A stretch of DNA of 64,000 nt, from contig NZ_PIPJ01000001.1 in assembly GCF_003987135.1 (NCBI RefSeq), positions 1 through 64,000 of the forward strand, read 5' to 3'. Under the pieces are notes generated by a model that ran no database searches, had not been told where the DNA came from, and worked only from the letters and a program-made list of their open reading frames with translations. Positions within the stretch are counted from its first letter, which is position 1. Each line of letters begins with the position of its first letter. The position numbers and the translations under genes were made by a program. This document shows positions 7,598 through 16,142 of the stretch, piece by piece. This stretch comes from Aliidiomarina iranensis. Lineage in GTDB: Bacteria; Pseudomonadota; Gammaproteobacteria; Enterobacterales; Alteromonadaceae.

Positions 7598-8962
7598 TTA
7601 GTTTTTGTTTTCAGAGCCATTTCCCGAGCTATTCTCAGAGTCAGCCATTTGCTTTTCTGGTGCCTCTTCACCTAATGAGGTTTCTTTCCCAGGCTCTGCA
7701 TCTTCTACCCCTTTATTCCCGAACCCTTGCAACGAACGCAAATCTACACCACTTGGGTGCTGATAAACCCGTAGGCCAAATTCAGGCAAAATAGAAAGTA
7801 AGTGATCAAACAAATCCGATTGAATACCCTCATACTCTACCCAAGCGGTGGTATTCGTGAAAGCATATACTTGCAGTGGTAAACCATCAGGCCCTGGCGA
7901 AAGCTGGCGCACCATGAGTGTCATGTTTTGATGAATCCCTTGGTGGCTTTTCAAGTAATTCAGAACATAAGCCCGAAATGTGCCGATATTGGTAATGCGC
8001 CGAGTATTTGCAGGTTCTTTGCCTTCATCTTTTAGTGATTGATTCCATTCATCAATTTCTTTCTGCCTCTCTGGCAAGTAATCACGTAATAAGCGAAAGC
8101 GGCTCAAGCGCTCTTTCTCTTCCGAACTTAAAAAGCCAATACTTTGCTGGTCTAACAAAATATTACGCATAATACGCCGACCGCCAGATTCCTGCATACC
8201 ACGCCAATTCTTAAACGAATCGGTAATAAAACGGCGAGTAGGGATAGTGGTAATGGTTTTATCCCAATTTTGCACCTTTACTGTGTGCAAGGCGATATCA
8301 ATAACATCACCATCAGCATTCAGCGTGGGCATTTCCACCCAATCACCCACCCGCACTATATCATTCGATGATATTTGCATACTGGCAACGAGCGAAAGTA
8401 GCGTATCTTGGAATACTAAAAGCACCACAGCCGCCATAGCGCCCAAGCCCGACAATAAAATAACTGGAGAGCGGTCGATAAGCGTGGCAACAATTAATAT
8501 TGCTGAAACAGCATAAATAATGATTTTAATAACTTGAACGTAGCCTTTAATCGGCTTCATATGAGAATCAGGGCGGCGCTCGTAAATAGTATTGATCAAG
8601 GTAAGGGTAGCGTTGATCGCCAATGCGATGGTAAGGATAATAAACGCATTGGTAACATTACGAACAATGGCAACTACGATCTCGGGAATGCCCGGTACTA
8701 AAACAATACCAGCCCACAACACTAGAGCAGGGATAACATTGGCTAAACGTGAAATCACGGTTGATTTGGCCAATGCATTATCTTTTCCAAGCTGTGTTGC
8801 TCGTACCGCCTTCATTAACCCACGAACTAAGAGACGCTTAAAAACAGCATTACTCAACCAAGCAACGGTAAACAATACAAACAAACCCGCAGCTAAATAT
8901 AACTGCGGGTGCTGTTCAAGCCAGGTAATACTCTGATTATAAAAAGCTACCATCTCGTCCAT
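7598..8962 (-). CDS. mechanosensitive channel, MscS family (YbdG-like)
   Basis: 454 residues from the ATG at 8962, which has GGAG eight bases before it; an in-frame GTG lies three codons upstream. Five or so membrane segments occupy the first 190 residues. The MscS pore and beta-domain signature follows (LGAMAAVVLLVFQDTLLSLV, then NDIVRVGDWVEMP and GDVIDIALHTVKVQNWD). Length, the extended cytoplasmic domain and the PTRRFITDSFKNW text match the YbdG/MscM subgroup rather than short MscS. It releases solutes upon hypo-osmotic shock. The last 40 residues are acidic and low-complexity. Confidence 0.88.
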   Translation of the reverse strand: MDEMVAFYNQSITWLEQHPQLYLAAGLFVLFTVAWLSNAVFKRLLVRGLMKAVRATQLGKDNALAKSTVISRLANVIPALVLWAGIVLVPGIPEIVVAIVRNVTNAFIILTIALAINATLTLINTIYERRPDSHMKPIKGYVQVIKIIIYAVSAILIVATLIDRSPVILLSGLGAMAAVVLLVFQDTLLSLVASMQISSNDIVRVGDWVEMPTLNADGDVIDIALHTVKVQNWDKTITTIPTRRFITDSFKNWRGMQESGGRRIMRNILLDQQSIGFLSSEEKERLSRFRLLRDYLPERQKEIDEWNQSLKDEGKEPANTRRITNIGTFRAYVLNYLKSHQGIHQNMTLMVRQLSPGPDGLPLQVYAFTNTTAWVEYEGIQSDLFDHLLSILPEFGLRVYQHPSGVDLRSLQGFGNKGVEDAEPGKETSLGEEAPEKQMADSENSSGNGSENKN

Positions 8963-9020
8963 GGATATCACTCCGGCATGTGGCCGTTAAGAACACGAAG
9001 GTTAAAAATACAGTGGCTGA

Positions 9021-9641
9021 TTATTCTTTTTCCATCAGGTAACGCGCAAGATTCAAATAGTCTTGGAAAAAGTTAGCAGAATTACTAAACCCACCCGGTA
9101 ACATTTCATATTGGCGATTAACAATATAAGTTGGCGTACGGCTGATGCTAAATTGCCGTTGCAAAGAGCTCATACGATTACTCAAGCCACGCACTTGCAT
9201 ACTACCAAAAGCTCGATCATAGCGCTCTTCCTCAACCCCTAAATCAAGCATAATCTGCTTCGCTTCCGCTACACTATTCGTAAAATCATTACGCACAAAA
9301 TGCTTTTGGAACATCCGCTCTTTGAATTGCTCATCAACACCAAGCATAATGGCGGTAGCCCAAATAGCCTGAATGTTATCGCGTATAGCGGCATTCGGAA
9401 CCACAATGTTCACATGATATTTTTGAAACGCATCACCGAATTCCGCCTTCAACATATCGCTAAAAGGCGCATACTGATAACAGCCATTACAATAAAAAGA
9501 GAAGAAATCTACAATTTCTGGATTACGGCTAGGTGTATCACCCACCACGCGGTAATGCACACCTTCTTCAAACTCTTGTGCTTGCGCTGGCACTAAAGCC
9601 ACAAATACTAATGCAAATAGTGCTACTACTAACTTTTTCAT
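9021..9641 (-). CDS. dsbA: periplasmic thiol:disulfide oxidoreductase DsbA
   Basis: 206 residues. The signal peptide (KKLVVALFALVFVALVPAQA) ends at AQA near residue 21. The thioredoxin-fold active site is FYCNGCYQY with Cys51 and Cys54, and the cis-proline loop is SRTPTYIV. DsbA oxidises cysteine pairs in exported proteins. The dipeptide between the cysteines is Asn-Gly rather than the Pro-His of E. coli DsbA, which should change the redox potential. The gene follows srkA by 60 bases in the same direction, matching the E. coli srkA-dsbA pair. Confidence 0.9.
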   Translation of the reverse strand: MKKLVVALFALVFVALVPAQAQEFEEGVHYRVVGDTPSRNPEIVDFFSFYCNGCYQYAPFSDMLKAEFGDAFQKYHVNIVVPNAAIRDNIQAIWATAIMLGVDEQFKERMFQKHFVRNDFTNSVAEAKQIMLDLGVEEERYDRAFGSMQVRGLSNRMSSLQRQFSISRTPTYIVNRQYEMLPGGFSNSANFFQDYLNLARYLMEKE

Positions 9642-9701
9642 TATGTTTTCCTATGAACTATCAAGCAAATCAAATATCGAGATAATAAAGCTATTATGCC
9701 G

Positions 9702-10691
9702 TTAGTTAAAACTCGGCTGCAAGCTTAGTGGATCATCATCGAACGCAGCTAACTGTTCTTTTAACGCCAATATCTGCTGTTCCCAGTAACGCGGTTCGGC
9801 AAACCAGCTAAAGCTACGTTTAAATGCGGGATCACTCCAACGCTCAGCTAACCACGCCATATACTGAATGATTCGAAAAGCGCGCAAAGGTTCAATTAAA
9901 CGCAGCTGCGCTGGATTAAATTCTGCAAACTCTTCATAACCCTCAATCAGAGTTTCCAACTGAATTTGTTGCTCCATACGTTCACCCGAAAGCATCATCC
10001 ATAAATCTTGAATCGCCGGGCCTTGCCGACAATCATCAAAATCCACCAACGTAAGGCCATCAGGGCGCCAAAGTAAATTACCAATATGGCAATCACCATG
10101 TAACCGAATTTGCTCATGTTCATGCCAAGCAATATTCTGCAAGCGTTGCACAACCGGCTTTAAAATTGCAGCAAAGGATTCGCGTAATGAATCAGGAAGT
10201 AAAGGGCAGGTGAGTAAACGCTCTTGATGCGTGGCTAGCATTTTTAAATCAACTAGCGGTGGCCGATGTTTAAACGGCTGTGCTTTGCCAATCATGTGCA
10301 AACGGCCTAAATGGCGGCCAAGGTTTTCTAATTGATCGAGCTGCTCTGGCTCGAGAGCGCGGCCACCAATACTTGGGAATAAAGCGAACCGATAGCCTTT
10401 ATAGTGCAGCAGGCTGGTTGGCATTTTCAACGGGCATACCACTGGAATTTCGGCATCATACAAAGCAAAGGTAAAATCATGCTCTTCTTGTATTTGTTCA
10501 TCGCTCCAGCGATTGGGCCGGTAAAACTTCACTACATAACGCTTACCATCTTCGGCAACAAATTGATAAACCCGATTCTCATAACTGTTCAGTGCCAGCA
10601 AGCCAGAGGTAGGATAGAGGCCAGTGGCCTCTATCGCATCGAGAATGAAATCCGGTGTTAAATCTTGAAAACTAAAAGCGGCCAAAGGCAC
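9702..10691 (-). CDS. srkA: stress response kinase SrkA (YihE)
   Basis: 329 residues; reads closely like E. coli SrkA throughout, including LNSYENRVYQFVAEDGKRYV near the N-terminus, the catalytic loop IRLHGDCHIGNLLWR and the metal-binding VDFDDCRQGPAIQDLW. It is an aminoglycoside-phosphotransferase-fold Ser/Thr kinase that limits death after envelope or oxidative stress. The longest frame begins with GTG at 10691 almost on top of GGAG; a TTG two codons later has better spacing, so the first residues are uncertain. It is probably co-transcribed with dsbA, as in the E. coli Cpx-regulated operon. Confidence 0.93.
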   Translation of the reverse strand: MPLAAFSFQDLTPDFILDAIEATGLYPTSGLLALNSYENRVYQFVAEDGKRYVVKFYRPNRWSDEQIQEEHDFTFALYDAEIPVVCPLKMPTSLLHYKGYRFALFPSIGGRALEPEQLDQLENLGRHLGRLHMIGKAQPFKHRPPLVDLKMLATHQERLLTCPLLPDSLRESFAAILKPVVQRLQNIAWHEHEQIRLHGDCHIGNLLWRPDGLTLVDFDDCRQGPAIQDLWMMLSGERMEQQIQLETLIEGYEEFAEFNPAQLRLIEPLRAFRIIQYMAWLAERWSDPAFKRSFSWFAEPRYWEQQILALKEQLAAFDDDPLSLQPSFN

Positions 10692-10711
10692 TCCAGTAGT
10701 GGCAGGAACGA

Positions 10712-12244
10712 TTATTGATAAATAAAGTTTGTTTGTACTTCTTTGCTGATACGCGCATCATCAATAGCTTCGATCCGAAAATTTATTTCAACCAAAGGTT
10801 GATCTAAAAAGTATGGGTCTACCGCTATTGTAACAGGTATTGTTTCTGTCATTTCCGGCGCCAGCTGAATTTCGTTAATTCCCTGCAATTGCATATCTTC
10901 GATGCCTACCGCATTAACCCGATAGGTTTGTACCTGTTGTGATTTATTAATCACACGTAAGGTATATACATTCTCTATCCAGCCTTCTTGGTTTTCTCGA
11001 TACAGCGCGTTGCGGTCACGAATAACATCAAACTCAAGCGGTACCCGCAATAGAATATCCACAACCAACAAAACGGTGAGCGCAATTAACGCTAAGCCAT
11101 AGCCTACACTTTTGAAACGGAATATTTTAGTTTGCCCGCCTTCCAAACGGCTTTGTGTGGTGAAACTAATGAGTTTTTTCGGGTAACCCATTTTCTCCAT
11201 GACATCATCGCAGGCATCAATACAGGCACCGCAGTTAATACATTCATATTGTAGGCCGTTACGAATATCAATACCGGTAGGGCATACCTGAACACACAGG
11301 TTGCAATCAATGCAATCGCCTTTGCCAATCGATGCTGGGTCAACCTTACGTTTCCGCGGCCCTCGCGGTTCCCCACGTTCTACATCGTAGGCCACAATAT
11401 AGGTGTCTTTATCAAACATCGCAGATTGGAAACGCGCATAAGGGCACATGTGCGTACACATGATTTCCCGCATCCAGCCAGCATTGCCATAGGTAGCGAA
11501 AGTGAAAAATAAAACACTACCGGTAGCCCAAGCACTCGATTGCAAGAACCAAAAATCAGTGAATAGAGTACGAATGTCGGTGAAATAGCCCACAAATGTC
11601 ATTGCTGTGAGCAGGGCTACAATAATCCATGAAGTATGCTTTGCGAATTTGCGAACAAACTTATCGCCATCCATCTTGCGCTCATCAAGCTTCATACGCT
11701 GGTGGCGGCTGCCTTCAATTTTTCGTTCAAACCACATAAAAATGAAGGTCCATGTGGTTTGTGGGCAGGTAAAGCCGCACCAAACTCGGCCGTACAAAGT
11801 GGTGATGAGAAACAGCGCAAACGCCGAAATCATAAAGATCCAAGCTAAAATCGTGAGATCTTGTGGCCACAGTGTCATACCGAAAATGCGGAAGCGCTGA
11901 TCAATGATATTAAACAGAATCGCCTGTTCACCATTCCAAGTGAGCCATGGTAATACCGCGAACAGGGCCATTAATACAAAACCTAAAACGCGCCGAGTGG
12001 TTTCTACTTTACCCTCAGTTTCGCGCACATAAATATGGTTTTTCCCAGGCTTTTTCCCACCGGAGCCAGAATCAGGCTTTTGAATATTTACTTTCTTACG
12101 CGGCGGTGCGGGTTGCACCGTAATAGGCTGTGCCTTTGCTTGAGAGGTCAGTGCCGTTGCTTGCGCAGATTGGCCTTGAGTTTGGCTACTATCTGATCGT
12201 TTTGAGTTTTCCGAGCGATGATCAACCACGATATATCCTGCCAT
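10712..12244 (-). CDS. ccoG: cytochrome c oxidase accessory protein CcoG (FixG/RdxA)
   Basis: 510 residues. A proline- and glutamine-rich cytoplasmic tail of about 85 residues is followed by membrane segments, WCGFTCPQTTW and MCTHMCPYARFQ. Then two 4Fe-4S ferredoxin motifs (CIDCNLCVQVCP and CINCGACIDACDD), another membrane segment near 390 and a C-terminal Ig-like periplasmic domain follow. CcoG is a cupric reductase needed for cbb3 oxidase assembly. No cbb3 structural genes are in this window, so it is detached from ccoNOP here. A GTG at codon 6 has a better ribosome site (AGGA), so the start could be 12229. Confidence 0.92.
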   Translation of the reverse strand: MAGYIVVDHRSENSKRSDSSQTQGQSAQATALTSQAKAQPITVQPAPPRKKVNIQKPDSGSGGKKPGKNHIYVRETEGKVETTRRVLGFVLMALFAVLPWLTWNGEQAILFNIIDQRFRIFGMTLWPQDLTILAWIFMISAFALFLITTLYGRVWCGFTCPQTTWTFIFMWFERKIEGSRHQRMKLDERKMDGDKFVRKFAKHTSWIIVALLTAMTFVGYFTDIRTLFTDFWFLQSSAWATGSVLFFTFATYGNAGWMREIMCTHMCPYARFQSAMFDKDTYIVAYDVERGEPRGPRKRKVDPASIGKGDCIDCNLCVQVCPTGIDIRNGLQYECINCGACIDACDDVMEKMGYPKKLISFTTQSRLEGGQTKIFRFKSVGYGLALIALTVLLVVDILLRVPLEFDVIRDRNALYRENQEGWIENVYTLRVINKSQQVQTYRVNAVGIEDMQLQGINEIQLAPEMTETIPVTIAVDPYFLDQPLVEINFRIEAIDDARISKEVQTNFIYQ

Positions 12245-12325
12245 TTCGTAAAACCAAGGGGAATGGTTGAATTATACGCCCATTCCCCACAAATATCAGG
12301 GCATTTCGCTGATCTGGATCAAGGT

Positions 12326-13681
12326 TTACACGGGTGTGCTGAGCGTTAAAAATGTGGCTGCAATCCCAAAATAAATCAATACCCCGCCGGCATCAGCAAT
12401 GGTGGTTACTAAAGGCGCACTAGCAACCGCTGGGTCCCAGCCTAAACGCTTTAAGAGAAATGGCAATAAAATGCCCACAATACTGCCCACCAAAACGATA
12501 CTTACCATGCTCAAAGCTACAATCGGAATGATAACTGGATCAACACGGAAATAAGCCACGGTTGATATCGCTACCGCCATGGTAACCCCTAACCCTACCG
12601 ATACCATCAGCTCTTTGCCTAACATATACAGCCAATCTTTTTTCTCAACATCGTTTGTAGCCATACCCCGAACAATCAAGGTAGCCGCCTGAGCTCCCGT
12701 GTTACCGCCAGAAGCAATTAGCAGCGGCAAGAAGAAAAGCAACGCAATGTTTGTGGCAATAAGATCTTCAAAGTAGATCATGCCCATGCCCGAGAAAATG
12801 TTGGCAAACACCAACAATACGAGCCAGTTAATACGGCTACGATAAATCAAAAACGGGCTGGCATCCTTAATCCCGCCCTCTAATTTACCTACCGTTGCCG
12901 ATTTGTGCATGGTATCGGTATCTTCTTCCTCAACAACGTCCATGGCGTCATCGAAGGTAACCATGCCAATCAGTACATCATCATCAGAAACCACGGGGAT
13001 GGCGATTAAATCATAGCGGCTGATAATTCGGGCAGCTTCTGATTGCGGCATATCTGGTTTTAGCAGCACCACATCACGTGTCATGATGTCTTCAATTTTT
13101 TCGCTGGGTGCCATGGTGATCAGCTGGCGCAGTGATACCACGCCTTGCAACTTATGCTCACGGTCCACAACATAGGTTTGGTAAATTGTTTCTTTCTCAG
13201 GCGCACTTTGGCGCAAACGTTTCAACGCATCATCAACAGTACCGGAAACCGGAATCACCGCGTAATCCGAAGTCATTACCGAGCCTACCGTGCCCTCTTC
13301 GTAACTGGCCAAACGCAACAAATCTTCGCGTTCTTTTTTCGCCAACCGGCGCATTACCGCATCTTGTAACTTAACATCTAATAAGGCGTATAAATCGGCC
13401 CGTTCATCCGAAGACATATCACGAAATAGCTGCGCTAGTACACCAACTTCCATATGGCTGGCAAGCTCTTCCTGATTACTCGGGCGCAGATAACCGAATA
13501 CTTCAGCCTGCTGCTCGCTTGGCATTTTATCCAGCAACGCCAAGGTACTATACACTTCGAAGTTTTGATCTATATATTCCGCAACGTCAGCCGCAGGTAT
13601 CTCCGCCAACGCTGCCGTTAACGCTTGCTCATCACCTTGCGCAACAAGATCAATTAGGTGTTCATAACCTTCGTATGTCAT
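12326..13681 (-). CDS. mgtE: magnesium transporter MgtE
   Basis: 451 residues from the ATG at 13681; AAGGGG lies eight bases upstream, and longer in-frame starts overlap the leader ORF. It has a cytoplasmic N domain of helical repeats (residues 1-130) and two CBS domains (about 130-255) that sense intracellular Mg2+. A linker helix and five membrane helices follow, including the conserved FFLPLLIASGGNTGAQAATL that forms the pore. The channel closes when Mg2+ is plentiful. The start codon overlaps the stop of a 31-codon upstream ORF (ATGA), which suggests translational coupling. Confidence 0.93.
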   Translation of the reverse strand: MTYEGYEHLIDLVAQGDEQALTAALAEIPAADVAEYIDQNFEVYSTLALLDKMPSEQQAEVFGYLRPSNQEELASHMEVGVLAQLFRDMSSDERADLYALLDVKLQDAVMRRLAKKEREDLLRLASYEEGTVGSVMTSDYAVIPVSGTVDDALKRLRQSAPEKETIYQTYVVDREHKLQGVVSLRQLITMAPSEKIEDIMTRDVVLLKPDMPQSEAARIISRYDLIAIPVVSDDDVLIGMVTFDDAMDVVEEEDTDTMHKSATVGKLEGGIKDASPFLIYRSRINWLVLLVFANIFSGMGMIYFEDLIATNIALLFFLPLLIASGGNTGAQAATLIVRGMATNDVEKKDWLYMLGKELMVSVGLGVTMAVAISTVAYFRVDPVIIPIVALSMVSIVLVGSIVGILLPFLLKRLGWDPAVASAPLVTTIADAGGVLIYFGIAATFLTLSTPV

Positions 13682-13773
13682 GCCCATATCCCCTTGGTTA
13701 TGAACCCATGGCCAGAGCAAATCACAGTACTGAAAGCACTGTGAAACAGTAATACAATTACATTTTGATTCAT
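13678..13773 (-). CDS. putative 31-residue leader peptide upstream of mgtE
   Basis: A short ORF begins at the ATG at 13773, preceded by a strong AAGAGGAG seven bases away, better than the site before mgtE itself. It encodes MNQNVIVLLFHSAFSTVICS followed by 11 more residues (GHGFITKGIWA), and its TGA overlaps the mgtE ATG by the ATGA arrangement. I do not recognise the peptide. The strong ribosome site and exact overlap suggest that ribosomes translating it deliver to mgtE, giving a point of control. Small leader ORFs are known upstream of the Salmonella Mg transport genes mgtA and mgtC, but those work differently and the sequences are not visibly related. Confidence 0.55.
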   Translation of the reverse strand: MNQNVIVLLFHSAFSTVICSGHGFITKGIWA

Positions 13774-14118
13774 GGGCAAACTCCTCTTCCAGCGTACATC
13801 GCTGTTGAGAGTATCCTCAAAAGAACACACGGATTGGGGTGGTTGTGCAGAATCTGCTGATTAGCAGGGAATGTGCTGCAACTCTACCTTAAGCGCTCAA
13901 GCTCGGCAAAGTCGCAGTAACACTGGATCAGAGCGACTGGGACTTCAACGTACCTGAACGGCTTATTCGTCGTGAACTATCCAAGTGATACTCTCTCCGC
14001 ATTACGAAAAACGTTATAATTTTAGAAAAGGGGCGCTCTTTGGTCAACCCCACGGCGAAAAAATAAACGAAATCCAAGAACTTATAAGCCTACGCGCCCA
14101 TGTGTGTTATAGCTATTG
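13774..14118. other. 345-bp noncoding region between apbE and the mgtE leader ORF
   Basis: A CAGCG-ATGTA-CGCTG hairpin lies close to the leader ORF ribosome site (13791-13805). I see no M-box-like magnesium riboswitch and no convincing minus-strand promoter. A TATAAT occurs on the plus strand near 14014 without a good -35. Short open frames on the plus strand resemble nothing I recognise. Confidence 0.5.
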
Positions 14119-15165
14119 CTAATTTAAAGTAGGCCTTTCCATATTTGCTGCATGTTCACGCTCGAAACGCTCTGACATCAAGCTCATGAACTCGCCGTTT
14201 TCCCGATAAGTAAAGAGCGCAGCGATATCATAATCATTAGCGAAAGCTAGCCCGCGCTCTTCACCCAGTACCAGCAATACCGTGGCCATAGCATCAGCCT
14301 CTGCTGCATTGTCACCCAATACGTTAACAGCCGCTAGCTTATGGGTAATAGGCCGGCCCGTGATTGGGCTAATCGTATGGGAATAACGAATACCTTCATA
14401 CTCAAAGTAATTCCGATAATCACCAGAACCTAACATGGCGGTATCTCGCAACGGCAAAACAAATTGCACTACCTGCCGATTATCATTCGGCGCTTCAATA
14501 CCAATGCGCCATGGCTGGCTTTCGTTACGTTGCCCTTGGGCAATCAAATCGCCACCAATATTGATGAGATGATCCGTTAAGCCCAAATTATGTAAGTATT
14601 CACTTACTTCATCAACCGCATAGCCCTTTGCTATTCCGGAAAGATCGATAAACACATCACGCAAGCGAGTAACAGTTCTTTGCTCCGCATCAAGTTGCAC
14701 ATATTGGTAGCCCACTTGCTCTAAGCGTTCTTGCAAACGTTCATCAGAAGGAGCTTTGGTAATGCGTGCTTCGGGGCCAAACCCCCACAAGTTCACTAAG
14801 CCGCCAACAGTATAATCAAAGGCTCCGGAAGATATTTCAGCCACATCATAACCAAGCGCTAACACATAAAAAAGCTCATCGGGAATGGCAACAGGTTCGC
14901 CAACTGGCGCATTATTCACCGCAATTAATACCGAATCATCGCGATAAGTGGACATCTGCCGATCTATCTCATTCAAAACAGCCATCACACCGGCTTCTAC
15001 TTCAGCTGCATCAAATTCATGCTGAGCGCCAATACTTACCTGAAAAAATGTGCCGAAAATTTGCCCTTCCAATACCTGTGGTTGCGGCTCTGAATTTGGT
15101 GTACAACTTGCCAGGGCACTTGTTAGGAAAAGCACAACCACCACGAACGATAACTTTTTCAACAT
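14119..15165 (-). CDS. apbE: FAD:protein FMN transferase ApbE (lipoprotein)
   Basis: 348 residues from the ATG at 15165, preceded by GGAGA; an in-frame ATG four codons upstream is less well placed. The signal ends in the lipobox LASC, so it should be a periplasm-facing lipoprotein. ApbE motifs are present: DYTVGGLVNLWGFGP, the flavin loop SGIAKGYAVDEV, NIGGDLIAQG, HTISPITGRPI, and the metal aspartate in EADAMATVL. It attaches FMN covalently to threonines of Na+-NQR and Rnf subunits. In many relatives it follows nqrABCDEF; no nqr genes are here. Confidence 0.93.
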   Translation of the reverse strand: MLKKLSFVVVVLFLTSALASCTPNSEPQPQVLEGQIFGTFFQVSIGAQHEFDAAEVEAGVMAVLNEIDRQMSTYRDDSVLIAVNNAPVGEPVAIPDELFYVLALGYDVAEISSGAFDYTVGGLVNLWGFGPEARITKAPSDERLQERLEQVGYQYVQLDAEQRTVTRLRDVFIDLSGIAKGYAVDEVSEYLHNLGLTDHLINIGGDLIAQGQRNESQPWRIGIEAPNDNRQVVQFVLPLRDTAMLGSGDYRNYFEYEGIRYSHTISPITGRPITHKLAAVNVLGDNAAEADAMATVLLVLGEERGLAFANDYDIAALFTYRENGEFMSLMSERFEREHAANMERPTLN

Positions 15166-15218
15166 AGCTTTCTCCATAGAACAAGAACCTCAAAATTAAC
15201 TACAGGTGTTTTCTTTGA

Positions 15219-16016
15219 TTACAGGAAATACCAAAGCAGCAGGCCACCCAACACAATTCGGTAAATCACAAAGGGTTGCATACCAATGCGCTTAATAAAG
15301 GCTAGAAAATAATGAATGCATGCATAGGTGCTGATAACCGCTACCACGAAGCCAACTAAGAGAATATCCCAACTCATGTTGCTGCCATTACGCAGCAAAT
15401 CAAGAGTAAGTAATAGGCCAGCAGCGGCGATAATTGGTATAGAGAGCAAGAAGGAAAAGCGGGCGGCAGATTCACGGTTTAAACCTAGAAAAAGGGCCGC
15501 TGTCATTGTAATGCCTGATCGTGATGTACCAGGGATAAGCGCCAGCGCCTGCGCAAAACCAATAATTAATACATCTTTGAGCCCTAAAGAGTATTCATCA
15601 CGATTTCGGCTACCTTTCCAATCCGCGAGGCCAAGAAAGATACCGAAAATAATAAGAGCAAAGCCCATCACCACTTCGCTACGTAAAATAACTTCGGCCG
15701 CGTCTTTCAGCAAAATACCCAATACACCAGCGGGGATAGTGCCGATAATTACCCACCACGCTAATTTGGAATCCTTGGTTTTTTCGCCTCCGGCTAACGT
15801 GCTAAACCAATCGCGGGCCATGGAAAACACTTCCTTACGAAAGTAAGTTACAACCGCAACTAATGAGCCGGCATGCAAAATAACATCGAACTCTAAACCT
15901 TGATAAACCTCGCCAATCCATTGCCCTGCCAACACCAAATGCGCTTGGCTGGAAACGGGTAAGAACTCGGTAATTCCCTGTACTAATGCAAGCCAAAAGG
16001 CAGTAATGTAATCCAT
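15219..16016 (-). CDS. uppP: undecaprenyl-diphosphatase UppP (BacA)
   Basis: 265 residues from the ATG at 16016 (GGAA upstream); a longer frame adds 31 residues of non-family sequence. The two family motifs are intact: QGITEFLPVSSQAHLVL near the N-terminus and PGTSRSGITMTAALFLGL in the middle, carrying the catalytic Glu, Ser, His and Arg residues. It is a polytopic membrane enzyme that dephosphorylates undecaprenyl pyrophosphate at the periplasmic face after cell-wall polymer transfer. It is divergent from the DUF368 gene at 16143. Confidence 0.94.
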   Translation of the reverse strand: MDYITAFWLALVQGITEFLPVSSQAHLVLAGQWIGEVYQGLEFDVILHAGSLVAVVTYFRKEVFSMARDWFSTLAGGEKTKDSKLAWWVIIGTIPAGVLGILLKDAAEVILRSEVVMGFALIIFGIFLGLADWKGSRNRDEYSLGLKDVLIIGFAQALALIPGTSRSGITMTAALFLGLNRESAARFSFLLSIPIIAAAGLLLTLDLLRNGSNMSWDILLVGFVVAVISTYACIHYFLAFIKRIGMQPFVIYRIVLGGLLLWYFL

Positions 16017-16142
16017 CTGGTATTCCGTTTTGCGAGATGCGGCTAAAACACAGTAAAATAACCCTGCGATTGTAACAGAGAAAGACACATAATCACCAAT
16101 CAGGTACACTTCGCAACCAACATTTCAGTGGAAGAAACATCA

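Noticed and set aside
13774-14118. M-box magnesium riboswitch upstream of mgtE
   Set aside because: I could not find the conserved M-box core sequence or its paired stems on the minus strand.
13980-14120. Short plus-strand frame reading HYEKRYNFRKGALFGQPHGE and onward to a stop near 14120
   Set aside because: Considered as a remnant of a lost gene; it has no start or ribosome site and no recognisable homology, and the region has no repeats or inverted ends.
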